In this document: positions 21,741 through 34,000 of the stretch, in pieces
How the letters are laid out: each line of letters opens with the position of its first letter
Position numbering within the stretch: position 1 is the stretch's first letter
DNA from: Inia geoffrensis
Taxonomy: Eukaryota > Chordata > Mammalia > Artiodactyla > Iniidae
NCBI GenBank assembly: GCA_036417435.1
Contig: CM070905.1
Span: forward strand, 21,925,592-21,989,591
DNA: 64,000 bases
Direction: 5' to 3'
Program-made: the position numbers and the translations under genes
Notes under the pieces: generated by a model
The model's input: the letters and a program-made list of their open reading frames with translations, nothing else
The model's database searches: none
What the model was told of the DNA's origin: nothing

Positions 21741-23387
21741 GTTACAAATAAGTTTAGAGCAAGGCTGTACATATTCTCTGCCGCTTTCAGAGGAATTTGG
21801 AAAGGGAGAGCTCATTTCTGTGGTGTTTACGATAGCTGTCTGTTCCTAAAGAAGATTTCGTGGAAAATTCCCATCAGTGTCCTTAGACTGAAATCAGGGA
21901 TCGGGTCTGCTGTTCATGTAAGACTCAGTGGGCAAGAGAGCGTGGAAGGAAAGCCACCGCCGTGCTGAGGGTGGCCACCCTGGCCGGCAGGTTGGCCAGC
22001 TCAGGCTTAACTTCTGAACGTGGATACCTCTGCACGTGTGCTGGGAGCTGCTGGGGCCAGTGCACTTCGTACTTCCTGTCACCTGAAGAGAGGGCTGTGG
22101 AGCTCGGGTCCTTCCCAGTTCTCACCACTAAAGCGAGCAAAGACAGTGCCTTCAGTTCAGGTAACATGTCCAAGGTTTAAATTCTCACAATCCATCTTTG
22201 AGTCCCCCTCGGGACAGACCTTGTCTCTTCTTCTTTGGCCCTTCTGACTAAAAGCAGCCAGGATTTTTAAACCGACTAACCTTTAACGATTTCCGAACAG
22301 AGGAGAAAATTAGAGCAGCAACCTATTAAAGCTGAAGGTTATCTTTAAAATTACCTTTTCTCATTAGGAGTAGAACACTAGGTCATTGAAAGTTCGTTCA
22401 TGTTTGTGACTGATTGTATATTTAAATAATTTAAAAATCAGTACCTCATTTTAATGTTGAGTTCACTTCATGTCCATATCACCACCATCATTTCCATGAG
22501 GTTCTAGGTCTTTTGTAAACAAATTAAACACAGTACTTTCTTCATGACACGAATTAAATCTAGATCCCAGTGATATTTGGCACCTTCTAAACACCCAGAT
22601 GGGCACAGCGTTTGCCTTGAAGTGAGGACGTGCGTGGGGTTTTAATCACATCATGTTTTATTTTTTCTCCTTTAAATATCGCCTTTTCAATAGTTGCTTC
22701 TTAATGAATGACTGGTTGTTTACTGTGGTTTATAACCAAGAATTTGAACATTAAAAAATTCTAATCAAAATACAGATGGAAAAAATTTTCCCTTTCAATC
22801 TCTCATCTTTTATATTAGAATAAAAATAATTTGTCTTCCTTTTGGAAACTTAATAGTTTAAGAAATCCCATCATTCTCTTCTTGAAAACTTAAGTTTAAT
22901 AAATCAATTCTGAGGAAATTTAATTACAGTTCTTAAACTATAAAAAGCTCTTATAAAATAAAAACAAGGGTAAGGCTAGAATAAGTTTCACCTCTTGAGC
23001 ATAACTGTCATTTGAAAGAAAATGCAGTTAACGAATAATTTTTGCTGTATCTTCTCCATTGTTTAATCACTGAAAATACTTGGATTTTTTTTTTTTAAAC
23101 AGCAGAAACAAGGCATGGAATTTGTTCTCTACCCAGGTAAAGATCATTTGAGTCCAAAGACCAGATTGCAGAACAGGCCTCAGATACCTACAGAGGATGA
23201 GAGATGTTCAAGACAACCTGAAGGCAGGAAGGGGTGTGTTCTCTTGTAGGAGGTCTTAAATGAGAATTTTGTATCAGAATTATACGCTCTTCTATCTTTG
23301 AAAGTGAGTGTATCTTCATGGCAGATCAGTCTCTTGAAACAAGACGACCCGATGACCCACAGGGAAGTTATGCTGTGGGAGTGCTCA
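21741..23387. other. Unique DNA, nothing recognised
   Basis: About 1.6 kb with no gene. Frames open on both strands at 21894-22250 overlap one another and carry no motif. 22380-23100 is AT-rich. Confidence 0.4.
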
Positions 23388-23403
23388 TCAAATTAAGAAA
23401 AGG

Positions 23404-23570
23404 GGGACTTCCCCGGTGGTCCAGTGGTTAAGATTCCACGCTCCCAGTGCAGAGCGACCGGGTTCGATCCCTGGTCAGGGAACTAGATCCCACATGCTGC
23501 AACTAAGAGCATGCATGCTGCCAACTAAGACCTGGTGCAGCCAAATAAATAAATATTAAAAAAAAAAAAA
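23404..23570 (+). mobile_element. CHR-1-like SINE, plus strand
   Basis: The head ggggacttccccggtggtcc, the B-box-like gggttcgatccctggtcagg and the gcagccaaataaataaatat tail are those of the CHR-1 form, in a shortened version. A loose duplication (tcaaattaagaaaag before, tcaaggaaagaaag after) flanks it, so the insertion is old. Confidence 0.92.
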
Positions 23571-26500
23571 TCAAGGAAAGAAAGAGCTTATAAAAGGGGC
23601 CAAGTAGCCCAGAGGCGTTGTTCCTTCTGCTGAACTTCTCTTCTAAATACGAGCACAGACGTCATAAGAGCAGGTGTTTCCATTGCCCTCTGTGTGTTGT
23701 GCTGCTACAACACACACACCTCAAAGACGTCCCATCAGCTTCTGGTTTTCGAGCTTTGGCTGTCCCAAAGGACCCCGAGCACTGTGGGTTTTAGGCTAGG
23801 GTTGGGGTTTGGTGAAAGTTGTTACTGCTTCAAAGGCAGAGGGCTGAACTGGGGCAAACACGTGGCAACCGAAAGCTGTTCTCTGTTCCATGAAAGCAGT
23901 GGCATGATGCGTTCAGATCCTGCCTGCAGACTGCCCGGTATGTCTGCAGTTAGCATTGCATTTATAATGGAAATAAGTGATCCGACACTCACGTAGCTAA
24001 ATATAATTTATAATTTTGAGGTAAGGTTGAAACATGAAAGAGCATGCTTTTCAAACTGCTGTGATGACTTAGACAGACAACTCACTTTAGAGAATGGTGA
24101 ATTAAGCCTGCCAGCCATCTGAACATTTTTCACCCATTTGTTCAAACACCTGCAGTTGGGTGCTAAACGTGCATATTTTATTGCTTGAACTTAAATTACA
24201 AAATCCATAAAGGATGTCTTTATAGTAGAAAATAAGTCTCTTGCAAACACTGTCTGCCCGCTCTCCTGAGCTCCTTGCCTCTCTCAGGACGTTTGTGGCA
24301 GCCCCTCTTAGAAGAGGTCCGCTTTGAAACACAGGAAGTTCAGCTCTTCGGGGAAAATACAGAGGTCTGAACCGTGAGCAGCATCACTCCAGGCATTCCC
24401 TGGGGAGCCCACTTGGTCAGAAACAAGCTTCATGCAAGAGCTGTAGTTCATCCAGGTTTCTTGAAGGTGATGATTAACATGGTCAAAGGTCTGTTTTATC
24501 GGCCCAGAGGCCGCCTCTGTTTTTAAGCTCCAGCCATTCACCTCTGCTCTTGCTGACTCTCTGCAGCCACAGAAGACACCAGAACGGGATGAAAATGGCC
24601 CTGCAACAGAGCAGGGCACTCTTGGCTTGCGCCTTTTTATTTGTCCCTCCAGCGGTTCCTAGCTGTTGTGACGTCAAGGCTGCCATTTAAAGCAGAGAAA
24701 AAGGAAACCGTGGCCTCTCTTCGCATCAGTAGCCTGGACAAGCCGTTGTTTCTCAGGCATCCACAACGCTCTCTGTCTGGCAGAGCTGTGCATTCCATGC
24801 CTGGGTGACCTGGTTAAATGGAGGAAACCAAATGCTGTCCGTTGAATGCTCTCCAAAGCAAGCGTTCCACCCTGCGCTTCTGAAGCACAGCCTTCACTGC
24901 GTCCGAGGACTGTAAATGGAACTGCAGCATTGCTCTGCATCATCTGCTTGCATATTCAGCTTCTGTGTAGTCTTAAAAGAGAGCGTATCATTAACAATGG
25001 CCTTCATTAACGTACACTGCAACAACGACATTATGCTGCCTTTGGGGTCAGTGCTCCAAAACCCTTATTGGAAAACCAGTGCTGTGTTAAAAATCTTTCG
25101 GAATCACAGTCAGAAGTTCAAAACCGCTGAACTGCCACTGGTTCTTCCCATCCCACTTCTGCGCACCCTGTTCCCCAATTTCAGATTTCTGAATTCTAGA
25201 AAGCTCTTGTATTTACTTACATATTATAATTTCTCACGGTGCATTTTTGTGCTTGTGTAGCCTCTGCATGTATATGAAAAAGAATCTCTACTATAAGGTG
25301 TAGATCGCAGGCTCTGGATTTTTCCTTACGAAGAGTAACACCTCTTGCTTTTCAGAGAGAAGGAGCTATTTCAAAGTATCACAAAACCGCTCTCTGTTTA
25401 GTAACAAGCCAAGATCCCTACAGCAAACAACCATCTTGCAAGGCCAAAAGCTCACTAATAATGTTCTGATCGCTTACTTACATGCCTCAGAATTCACCGA
25501 CTTAAGACTCAAGTCTCCCGAGGGCGTGCCTTCTTGGGTTTCTCTGGCATCAGACACAACATTATTTTATTAGATTCTTGGAGGCGGACATGACAGTTAC
25601 GAGAAAAAGCACAGCAATCACATTTTGTATTCCAGCGTTGTCTTGGTTAAGTCAATAATATGCTTTTGAGGTTTTATGTTACAAATCCCATTAAATCTTT
25701 CTCAAAACAACCCTTCTCTGAACGCTTGATTGAAGGATATTTGCAGAAACCGAAACCATTTAATTTTATACAGAGGTGTATATACACGTGTCAGGCGGGA
25801 TCTTGATACACATTGAGGCCTTTATAACTTGAATTATCATAAGACAAAGTTCTTCCAGATTATAAACTCTTGTCTTCTGGGGAAAAAAGAAGAGATCTTC
25901 AGGTAACTAGATAAAGATAGAATACGTGGAGTGGATCTTGTAAAGTTAGGATTTACACAGTTCACTAGACTGCGGTCTAGTTTTGCCTAGACAATCAGAC
26001 ATGCCCAGAGGCTAGCCTAATGCCACATGAATGCCGTATCTATGCCACCATAGATATACAGTGGTGGGACCGGGGCATGGAGCTGATGAGGAGGTCTTCT
26101 TTATGGGTGCTTTGGGCTGGGTAAGCCTGAGAATCTTGAAATGAGAGGGAACCTAGGACATTACTTCCCATTTGTGGGCTGGAGAATTAGTTCTCTTATT
26201 GTTCACTACTATCTGCATATCAGTAATTCTTTTATTCTTCCTTTTTCTCTTATTACCGTTTCAAGAGGTCCTTGTTATCTGAAGATAACTGCTCCGAGAA
26301 AACTGTTACTTTTAGAGAATTGACTTAAAACTGAATCAGATATTTTAAACAAACAGTAAAATTTTAAAAAAGATTTTATTGGGATTAAGTCTTGAAAAGT
26401 TAAAAAAAAGTTGAATCTCAGTTTGTTTTACATTATATAACAGAAATTTGGGCCATGATGCAACAATAGGCTATTTCTTAGACCAAAGATTGTTCACTTC

Positions 26501-26955
26501 TGTGGCAGAATCATAAAGAGGGTGATTTTTGTTAGAAGCATTTAATTTCCCCAAGGACCTCGCTTAATCTTTTGACACACAAGCCATTCTCTTGAAGAGC
26601 CTCTACCTCTCGTGTAATCATATCTGTTGACTTTTGCTTCCTCAGTTGTTAACTGTTCAAACTCCCTTTGATCCTTATTTGTCAGTGACTGTGTGTGACT
26701 CACGCAGTTCCCCAGCGTCACTTTTATCAGCTATGTGTAAAACTGCAGTTTCTGTTACAAGTGAACTACCTGGTATTTGCATTTTTATTCTGTAGTACTG
26801 AGCAGCCAAGAAAGTGAGCAGGAATAGATACTGATGTTAACACTAAGCGATCACTTTGTCATTGTTTTTTATATTCTGATGATCGGTGTTTCCTTTTGCA
26901 GCCTCGTAACTACAGGGACTCAGAGGATGATCATTCAAGTAGTTACATGGTACAT
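23571..26955. other. Long repeat-poor block
   Basis: About 3.4 kb without a recognisable repeat. Several frames (for example 24308-24619 minus, 103 codons; 24916-25260 plus, 114 codons) are open, but they overlap in antisense and lack motifs. Nothing here is a supported gene. Confidence 0.4.
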
Positions 26956-27195
26956 TTAAAGCACTCAGTGTGGCTTAGTGGGCTTTATAATCAACCGCAT
27001 GTAGATTTGTATGCCATTCCTGGCACTTAATAGATTTTATAACCTTGGGTGAGTTATTTGCAGAACCTCAGATTCTTGGTGTGTAACGTAGAGTCATAAA
27101 ACCAACCTTGTGGAGTGGTCATGGGGATTAGAGCCCACATATACAAAATTCCTGGGTAATGCATAGTGCATGTAGCTCAAGAAATGATCCCCGTT
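26956..27195 (+). repeat. MIR SINE, plus strand
   Basis: Diverged sense MIR: gtgtggcttagtgggcttta, then gccattcctggcacttaata, ccttgggtgagttatttgca, gaacctcagattcttggtgt, and an end like gcatagtgcatgtagctcaa. Confidence 0.7.
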
Positions 27196-27374
27196 AGGGT
27201 CACTGTTGCAGTTGTGTGGTGCTGTACGTTTTATGAGACTTTCACATTCAGTTCAGGCTGAAGAACTTAAACTTTAGCCAAGTCACTGAACATTTTTAAG
27301 GTGTGCATTTACCTGAGGAAGCTAAGTTTCAGAAGGTCATATTTGGTGACTGTGTACGTCCCAGATTAGATCAT

Positions 27375-27528
27375 ATCATTTGATAGCCATTTTCTTCATG
27401 CCGTAGATGAGAACACCACGTTCCAAGGAAACCGCATAACTTTCTCAGGACCACATGGTTTGCATCGGGCAGAGCCAAACCCAGAACCCAATCTTCCTAC
27501 TCTTTACTGTGTTCTTCTGCCACGCAGT
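27375..27528 (-). repeat. MIR SINE, minus strand
   Basis: Antisense MIR recognised by gccgtagatgagaacaccac, ctttctcaggaccacatggt, gccaaacccagaacccaatc and the ctactctttactgtgttctt end. The 27200-27374 stretch may be part of the same or another MIR but is too diverged to call. Confidence 0.65.
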
Positions 27529-29850
27529 TGCTCGTTGGCAGGTGAGCCAATTAAAAAGGCTGTCATAGTTGTCCAGGAACAAAGTGATAAAGGTCCGACG
27601 TATTTTTTTGAATCGGGAATGGGCGGGAGAGGACAAAGGCAGCAGTCACTGGATACAAGCGCTGATTAGACTTGGCGACCGATTGGCTCAGCTCTGCTCC
27701 CTGAGGAAGGGTTAGGGTCCAAGTTCTCAAGCCTGGTCCTATGGCCGTACAATTAATTAAGCTAAGACAAATAGACGTTGTTGGTTTTGTTGTTTCCTGA
27801 TGAGTTTGAAAGGACCACCTTGTCCAGATGGAAGTATGTAGGATTGAAGGTAGGAGAAGACGCCTGTGTGAAGAAATAACTTTGAGATTCTAATGCCAAA
27901 GAAGGACCGTTGAAACCACTGTGCTGTAGAGAAGTATACACACCTCTGTGTGCGTGCGCGCGCATGCATGTGTTAAACTGGGTTTTGTGACATATTCCCA
28001 ATTCAGGACTAAGCCACCTTATAACTTACGGCTCAGTTATAATTACAAACTGTTATACCTTCATCAGAAAGAAGAGCTATTCCCGTAGATTCTTCTGTGT
28101 CTGTCTGTTTGTTTTGTTGGATGGATCCTGCTGTGGCATGGAGAAACAGACTTTGCTGGGCCCTGTTTTGTAAACAAATCTGCTCACACACACTTTCTTC
28201 TATCATTGTATGTGTACACTGGCTCTGCTTTTCCCACCAGACACACGGAAGCCTAGGAATTTAGAAGCTTGTTTTCTTTTAGAGATATGCAGCCATCAAA
28301 GAAAAATGTGGGCATGCATTTAAAATGTGCACATCTACCCAGTGTAAGTTTTTGACTCTTCACGATTCTAACTCCGGGCCATGAACTCCTCAAGAACATC
28401 GCAGCCCGATGCACATACAGTACCCTTGGGAGGCATCCTGAAGCCACCTTAGAACTATTGATTGAGCTCAGCAAATAGAGAAAGCTTTCTACCCTCCACG
28501 TTCATTCTGTGGGATTAGTCAGCCAAGATGATAAAGTATAATACTAGTTTTTCCAAGAAGAGGTGATTCGTCCCTTTCTTAGATTGGACTATGAACTTAG
28601 CATCATATATATTTATACAGTCACTTCCTACCTGTAGTTTTTTGCATGTTTTATTTAATATTCCAGCCAAGCTCAAGTTTTTATGACAGGAAGTATGTGA
28701 ATGGTTATGACAGGAGTAAATAACATTTGATTTTATGATTACAGGAAGTAACTTTAAATGCCAAATAAATCTTTGGGGGGGAAAGTGCCCGCTTATTAAT
28801 TTAACATACATAAATTTCCCAGAATCTTTGCTCTCTTAAGGGGAAATAAAGCCAGAATGTGGTCTTATTTCTTTCCCTTCTTAACTTTTCTTGTCAACAG
28901 ATGTCTTTGTTTTAGGATGAGGTATTTTCGGGTATTTCGTTGTGACCCAATATGACACGGAACCATTAAAAAAACTCTTAAGTGAATATAATAAGGCCAA
29001 ACGTTAGAGAATAAATAGGATGAAACGTTTGAACACCCTAAGTAGGAAATTACTTTTTCCTTCAAGAGTAAATGACCAAATTATCAATCACCGTCGAAGC
29101 CAAGGAGGCCCCAGATTCCAATTCCTCTGCTTTCCACGTTCCATGAGCACATGGGAAAGATAGTTTGCTTAACATCAGGTCTTCATATGAGCAAGTTTAC
29201 AAAGAAAAGAAAGAATTGGATAGAACTTCAGTTGTGTTCATCACAGGAGAACTTTGGTAGAGGCTTTGTGTTTCCCTGGCTTAAAAAAAGAAGAAGAAAA
29301 AATAGGAAGTAAAGATTGTTTTCCCTCACCTTTCTCTTTTCTTCTTAAAGCCTGAGGAGCTTGTAGTGAGAAGAAAATGTCTGACACATTTCTGAGGACT
29401 GGCGTTACACGTGCATGCGTCACATGAGTGAATGAATGCCTGACAGATCAAAATAATACTCAAGAAGTGCTTCCCAGTTCTGGGCGGCCGTGAGGCAGTG
29501 GCGCAGCGCCTTGTGATGGAGGGGCACACCTTGCCTCTGTGCCGGGGATCCTCACTCCACCACTCTGACTGAAGGGATCTCTAGATCCCTTCTGCCTCCA
29601 AAACTCAGTATCACAAATTTTGCAAAGAGGTAGTTTGCAAATTATACGAAGCTGTTCTCAGAGAACAAACTGATGTGTTAGAGTTAGCAGTACTCAGTTG
29701 TCATTAGTTTTCTTTCAGTTCTGCGGAGAATATATTTGCATGTGACATGAGTAAAAATCTGCCTCGAGTAGTAGTTTTCAGGGCGGCTTTACATAACACG
29801 CACCGCAGCCCGGCGTGGCGGGCGGACGTGCTGATGGAAGGCTCCGAGCA
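27529..29850. other. Unique DNA
   Basis: About 2.3 kb with no gene or clear repeat apart from a short alternating purine-pyrimidine tract at 27947-27973 (separate entry). Short open frames only. Confidence 0.4.
27947..27973. repeat. Alternating purine-pyrimidine tract (Z-DNA-prone)
   Basis: 27 bases of strict alternation, mostly TG and CG steps (tgtgtgcgtgcgcgcgcatg and on). CG-rich alternating tracts of this kind favour Z-DNA under supercoiling. Confidence 0.7.
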
Positions 29851-30055
29851 GAGTGGTCGAGGTGAGGCTCCCTGGCTTTGAACCCTGGCTCCACCACCTG
29901 CCGACTGTGTGACCGTGGTCAAACCCGTAAAGCCCCTGAGGCTGTGTCCTTATCTGTAGGATGGGAGTAATCAAAAGAACTGAGCTTGTAGGGCTGCTGT
30001 GAGGATCGAATGAGTAGATCCGTGTAGGTGCCTAAACCGGCCCTTGTAGTCAGGT
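29851..30055 (+). repeat. MIR SINE, plus strand
   Basis: Sense MIR with ctttgaaccctggctccacc, tgccgactgtgtgaccgtgg, gtgtccttatctgtaggatg, gtagggctgctgtgaggatc and gaatgagtagatccgtgtag. Confidence 0.85.
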
Positions 30056-30812
30056 TGCTGTCACCATGGACAAACTGGCTGAAAGAGGCTGGGTGATCTG
30101 GACCAGAGCAAAGCATCACCGGGGGAAGAGGCGGAACCCCACGCGAGGCCTCCTGACTTCCCGCGTTGGGTCTGGTGCTCTTCCTGTGTGAGGCCACACC
30201 CCAACGTTTCTATAAAAGGGCCGCTAAAGAGTGCACTCCTTTCCGTTGTTTAAAAGGAAACTTTGAGTAAACGTTAGCTGTGAAGAACATTTGTGACAGG
30301 GTTTTTGTTTCATTTGGGGGGGATGGGGGGACAATGGGCCCAGGGGTCTGGAGAGCAAACACTGATTCTGTAAACTTGGGCTTGCAGGATGTCCACAGCA
30401 TAGCAGATTAGAGCAGGACCTGGATAGTTCCTGTAGCTTAATCACATTCTGAATACCCACCCTTAGAAATAGTCCCCTCAGCCTCCCCCACTTACAGGAG
30501 TTCCTAGAGGGCAACAGCTTCTTGGCAGCGGCCACGTGGGTTGGGTTCATATTCTCCATACTGTCCCCGCATGTATTTTTATGATCTTTATTCTGTTCTG
30601 TTCTACTTTTCCTTTCTCTTTTTGAAACCTCTGCATTGGCCACCCAGGACTTAACAGGAACTTTCATAAGGCACAGTCTGAAACAGGAACAAACTGCACA
30701 GAAGCTTTGAGAACTTCGAGCATGTGTATGAACGTGATACAGTGGGAGGGGAAATTAGATATTCTAACATTTGCGTCACTGTCTGGCCTCTAATCATTCA
30801 CCAAGCTCAGTA
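30056..30812. other. Unique DNA
   Basis: About 760 bp. A 147-codon frame on the minus strand (30224-30667) is open but basic, low in hydrophobic residues and without a motif. A G-run (gggggggatggggggac) lies near 30317. Confidence 0.35.
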
Positions 30813-30827
30813 TCAATAAGAGTTTTT

Positions 30828-31025
30828 TTTTTTTTTTTTTTTTTTTTGGCGGTATGCGGGCCTCTCACTGTTGTGGCCTCTCGCGTTGCGGAGCACAGGC
30901 TCAGCGGCCATGGCTCACGGGCCCAGCCGCTCCGCGACATATGGGATCTTCCCGGACCGGGGCACAAACCCGTGTCCCCTGCATCGGCAGGCGGACTCTC
31001 AACCACTGCGCCACCAGGGAAGCCC
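30828..31025 (-). mobile_element. CHR-2 type SINE, minus strand
   Basis: The reverse complement is a CHR-2 copy with head gggcttccctggtggcgcag and intact B box; the T-run at 30823-30847 is its A tail. A near-perfect 15-bp target duplication (tcaataagagttttt at 30813-30827 and tcaataggagttttt at 31026-31040, one mismatch) bounds it. The body has a short deletion between the two GC-rich parts. Confidence 0.95.
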
Positions 31026-31040
31026 TCAATAGGAGTTTTT

Positions 31041-34000
31041 TAAGCTGTAGATATTTAAAACTGCACTCCCTCTAGGGTTCCTGTTCTTCAGACGTCATAC
31101 AGAGAGGTCCTCTTTACGTTGAACAAGTTGACGATGAGGTCTTGGGAGTGAGGACAGAGGGATGACTCTTGTGTAGTATTGTTGGTTTGAATCAAATCCT
31201 TAAGGACATTTATTGGTGCTGTTTTTTACTCATCCTCAATTTGAAGGTTATATTCACACCATGCATATGGTTTCCATACTCTTCTTTTTAAAATATCAGT
31301 TTTGGTAAAATTGTGAAAACATTTCACATTCGTGAAAATTTCCTTCCAGAGTATAAAGCACAGACGGTTTTATTAAAATTTTTCACATATATTCTTTATG
31401 TTTATCTTGAGTGTTCAAAAATGAGAAATACAGGAGCTGGGGTAGAAGGTGTCACCACATTAGAAATTGAGGGCTGAGCGGTGCCATGTAACAAATAATG
31501 TGAACACATTGGATCTGTTTGTTTTTATTCTTCAGTCCCATTAAGTGGAAGCTCGTGTTTTTCTCTTTCTGCCTGCATGAACTCCTCTGCCCCCGTACCC
31601 CACCATTCCCACCCAAGATAGAAGCACATAAACAGCCTGAAAATAAAGGACAGGTTTTTTTTTAAGCTCCTCATTTAGCAAAATGTCTACAAGTCTCTTC
31701 AGAAAATGAGCTGTGTCACGCTGATGCTCCTTAAGATGGGATAAAAGCAATTTTTCTTAGTTTGCCCAGTTATCAAGAAATTCTACTCTTCTCTAAGTGA
31801 TCAGGTTTGGTTAAAGCCAAGAGAAATACAAAAGGTCACATCTTAGCCCTTCGTGGTCGGTTTTCAAGGGGCGCTTTGGTGCGAAAATCACGTGGTCACT
31901 GTTAATGTGAGGGGGTGTTAGAAATAGGTGTTTTTCTGCCCCCATCACAGACAAATCTGAAAATGTTCCCTCTTCTCCCAAACCCCGGGGATGGCATTCA
32001 GAGGCTGTGTCTTCAGTGTCTCAGCACCCAGTGGGGAAGATGATTTCCATATTTGAAATGTAGGGACAAACGAAAATAGCTCTTTTTCCTTGAAGGGTTA
32101 ATGTTCTAAACAGCTTCAGACTGGTTCACTTGAATCTTAAAATTACTTTTCTGGTCACGCGCACTGAAGGTCTAAGCATTTGTGAAATGTCTGTTTTTTT
32201 TTTTTTTCTTTTTCCCGATGCTGTTCTCTCTTGGCTGTCTTAATTACACAGGGGTTGAAAAACCAAATTAAAATTAGGCGTGGCTGGTAAACAGCGATCA
32301 CGTTGCCTGCTTTTAGCTTTGAATGCTTGTTGGAGTTACTTCTCCTCCCTGTATTGCTTTCCTCCCCACTTTTTTTTTTTTTTTCCAAAGGAAATATCAT
32401 AAGCTCTTTCAGAAGTACTCACAGGAAGTGAGTATCCATATGCTGGTTACTCGCCAGCAACTGAGCGTTGACAGGTTGAGTGTGCTGCTGCCCTCCTCCC
32501 AGATTTATTTGAACCTTTCTGCCAGAGCCCGGGAATATTCAGGGTGTACAGACCAAAGGGTTTTTGTGTACTGAGGGAGTTACAAGAGGAAATTGGTCAT
32601 CGCGCGTCATCTTGGTGGATGGTGATTCAGGGAGCTGTGACGGGGGGTCAGCGAGGCACGTGGCTGCCGCCGTTTCTGAGGTTTCTGCTCACTTCTCAGA
32701 GGGCGGGCTGTCTTCTAAAAATTAGTGGTCCCTCCACCGCCAACGACGATTCTTTTGCGATGAATCACTTCCAGAAATGAACAGCCACAGTTTTTTGGAA
32801 TGAAGGTTGTGAAATCCCTCGTTCATAATGGCAGGTTTTCAGTTGGTGGTTTTATCAGAGAGAATTTCTCAAGATCAAAACGAAACTTCCTCTTTAAAAG
32901 GAAAGAAAGTCGCAGTACAGAAAGCAAAAGTATTTCCAGTCCCCTCCTGACGCACTGTCACAGAAGATCTCTGTACTTGTATTTAGAGATACACGTCCAT
33001 ATACTTGCCTGAACGTGTGAGTCCTTGGAATTACGGATTCATTGCCGGTAGCTGGTGATCTCCTACGCATAAGGTCGCTAACTACAAGAAATGTTGCGTG
33101 CGGTGAGTAGGTGGTAAATTCTGAAGATTGTTGCTAACCCCGTGTTCATCCTCTTGAGTCATGGATTCAGAGGACTGCTAGCAAGCGCTTAAATACTTCT
33201 GCTTTGTATGATTTAATGGATGGAGCTGCAGGACTCATGGAAGCCTGTGAAAGGTTTTTCAGAGCATGGGTTAATTGCATAATCATTGAATCTTTTGAAT
33301 ATTACTAGTCCTTTGGAGGGAGAAAAGATGTTTTACAGAAGGAAGCAGTTTGTGGGGGGCCTTTAGAGGTGCAGTTACTTCTCTTCTGTATTTTAAGTAT
33401 CACTCCATCTTCTTGTGTGAAAGAAAGAAATGACTACACGGTTTCAACAGAGAAAAAGTTACGCCAACTGTTTTTAAGTGAAGAAATTTCATCCACGTGT
33501 TACTCCTAACTGGATTTTTGTCCTCCTGACTATTCACAAGGGGAAACTACCCCATGAAAAAGACTAACCTTCTGGCAGTATCTGCGATGTGTCTCACCCA
33601 GAACCCGGTGGGCTTCCCATGGATTATTGGCAGCACTTTTATCGAGGGGGCAAAGAGAGGGAATCCAGTTACTGGAAACAGTGAGTGCAGCTTCAGAAAT
33701 GGTTCTCTCTCCTGAGCGGAGAAGTTGTTTGACCTACTGACTCATTTCATAGGAATTGGGGAAAACAACCTAGTGTGGTTTTCATTGTTAGTCCTGGAGG
33801 ATTCCAAAGTCTGTGTGTCTGCAAATAAGATGAGCTGGAGAAAGGTAGTGTTGCCACTTGCTGTTTCTACTTGCTTGTTCTCCTGATGGAATTCAATCCC
33901 TTGCTTCCAGGACAAGTCTAACCTGTGCTTGGGGATCCTTTGTGTGGCTGTTGAGTGGTGAGTACGGATGACAGCAGTTTCTGATTTTTACTAGTGTTTG

